Source: Thermoleophilia bacterium (lineage in GTDB: Bacteria > Actinomycetota > Thermoleophilia > Gaiellales > Gaiellaceae). Taken from it: a DNA stretch of 5,374 nt. The notes under the pieces were generated by a model, which was not told the DNA's origin, ran no database searches, and was given only the letters and a program-made list of their open reading frames with translations. The position numbers and the translations under genes were made by a program. This document shows positions 4,404 through 5,374 of this stretch, piece by piece. The stretch is taken from assembly GCA_029858755.1 (NCBI GenBank), contig JAOUEK010000166.1:1-5374 (forward strand), read 5' to 3'. The stretch's first letter is position 1, and each line of letters opens with the position of its first letter.

Positions 4404-5374
4404 GTGTCGTCCGTCGCCTCCGCCCTCCCCAACCGGGAGCTGGTCCTCGATCGCTATCGACCGCTGCGCCCGATCGGCCGCGGAGGCTCGGCGTCGGTCT
4501 GGCTGGCGCGGGACGAGCGCACGGGGCTCGAGGTCGCGCTGAAGATCGTTCCACGCGAGGGCAAGCGGGCCGCACGCGCGATGCGGGAGATGGAGGCCGC
4601 CTCGCGGCTCCGGCACGAGCGCTGCGTTCGCGCCTACGGGTTCGGTGGCGACGACGGCCATGTGTACATCGCGTACGAGTACGTGGAGGGGACCACCTTT
4701 CGTGAGCTCCTCCGCAACGGCTCCCTCTCGGACCGCGAGGCGCTCGAGGTGGCCGCGCAGGTGCTCGAGGGCCTCGCTCACGCCCATCGAACGGGGATCG
4801 TGCACCGCGACGTCAAGCCGTCGAACGTCCTGGTCGAGGCCGGCTCGCCCGTCTCCGCCCGGCTGCTCGACTTCGGGCTCGCACAGTTCGACGACGCCGA
4901 CACGCTGACGGCCGTCGGCGACGTCCCCGGGACGCTCGCGTACATCCCGCCTGAGCGGCTCCGCGGCGACGCGGCGTCGACCCGGAGCGACGTCTGGGCG
5001 GTCGGGGTCATGCTGTGGGAGGCGCTTGCCGGACGGCATCCCTTCTGGGGCGTCCCGCTCCCCCAGGTGGCGGCGGCGATCGAGGCGGGTGCGCCGCCGC
5101 TCGCGACGGTGCGGCAGGACCTGCCGCGCCGGCTCGCCGTCGCGGTCGATGCGGCCCTCGACGTCGACCCCGCGAAGCGGCCGAGCGCCGCGCAACTCGC
5201 ACGGGAGCTGCGCGAGGGCTACGTGCAGCCGCGGCCTCGCCGCAAGCGGGGAAACGGTGCCCGCAACGCCGCGAAGCCTGCCGCGCGGGCGTCCCAGAAG
5301 CCGCGGATCGTCACTCTGACCGCGCCCGGCGTGCGCATCACCTCGGCCGCGCTCGTCGCGCTCGTCGCCGCGGT
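4404..5374 (+). CDS. Hanks-type Ser/Thr protein kinase, probably membrane-spanning (3' end outside window)
   Basis: The visible 323 codons have no stop. A complete eukaryotic-like kinase domain spans about 18-270: Gly-rich loop GRGGSASV (25-32), VALK with ATP-anchoring K47, alpha-C E62, HRDVKPSN with catalytic D136, K138 and N141 (134-141), DFG (156-158), activation segment with T167, T169 and T177, SDVWAVG with D196 (195-201), and KRP with R259. All catalytic residues are present, so it should be active. The usual APE/SPE motif reads PPE (182-184). A basic Pro/Ala/Lys-rich juxtamembrane stretch (276-301) follows, and a hydrophobic segment begins near 313 (SAALVALVAA), as in PknB-like receptor kinases; any sensor domain lies beyond the edge. 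The GTG at 4404 is the first start in frame, with GAAGG (4389-4393) 10 bases upstream. It diverges from the CARDB-like membrane protein operon. Confidence 0.93.
   Translation, partial: MSSVASALPNRELVLDRYRPLRPIGRGGSASVWLARDERTGLEVALKIVPREGKRAARAMREMEAASRLRHERCVRAYGFGGDDGHVYIAYEYVEGTTFRELLRNGSLSDREALEVAAQVLEGLAHAHRTGIVHRDVKPSNVLVEAGSPVSARLLDFGLAQFDDADTLTAVGDVPGTLAYIPPERLRGDAASTRSDVWAVGVMLWEALAGRHPFWGVPLPQVAAAIEAGAPPLATVRQDLPRRLAVAVDAALDVDPAKRPSAAQLARELREGYVQPRPRRKRGNGARNAAKPAARASQKPRIVTLTAPGVRITSAALVALVAA

Noticed and set aside
4311..5195. Minus-strand open frame of 294 codons opposite the kinase
   Set aside because: The plus strand holds an intact kinase with all catalytic motifs; the opposite frame shows no recognisable motif.

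Overview
The window is very GC-rich, with nearly every third codon position G or C, several GTG starts and actinobacterial-type genes. It looks like chromosomal DNA of a high-GC actinobacterium, possibly of the Thermoleophilia (Gaiella/Solirubrobacter-like). That placement is an inference from protein style, not a computed assignment. No tRNA, rRNA, CRISPR array or insertion sequence was seen.

Layout. Bases 1-39 are the last codons of an upstream gene, probably leuD, overlapping leuB (3-isopropylmalate dehydrogenase, 36-1028) by four bases. A 146-base gap separates leuB from pheA (prephenate dehydratase, 1175-2038). pheA converges on an HNH-endonuclease gene on the minus strand (2573-2043), and both stop codons lie inside one perfect palindrome. 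Further minus-strand genes are a DUF4446-type membrane protein (3106-2636) and, 6 bases upstream of it, a single-pass membrane protein with a CARDB-like outer domain (4252-3113). A Hanks-type Ser/Thr protein kinase gene (4404 onward, plus strand) diverges from this pair and runs off the right edge.

Most interesting region: the leuB-pheA gap. It holds a GTG-started open frame of 21 codons (1034-1099) with Phe at codons 14, 17 and 19, directly upstream of the Phe-biosynthesis gene pheA. Bases 1083-1090, which include its last two Phe codons, are exactly complementary over 8 bases to 1162-1169, which cover the pheA Shine-Dalgarno sequence. A 13-bp hairpin (1094-1133) sits between the two arms. 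This is the expected layout of a translational attenuator: a ribosome stalled on Phe codons would occupy the anti-Shine-Dalgarno arm and free pheA for translation. The PheA ACT domain also departs from the usual Phe-binding motifs, so control of the pathway may have moved partly to this leader.

How the genes work together. The left third makes branched-chain and aromatic amino acids. The right half appears to be an envelope or signalling module: a membrane kinase divergent from two membrane-anchored proteins, with a 7-bp inverted repeat in the shared promoter region. The HNH gene is a stand-alone gene between the two groups.
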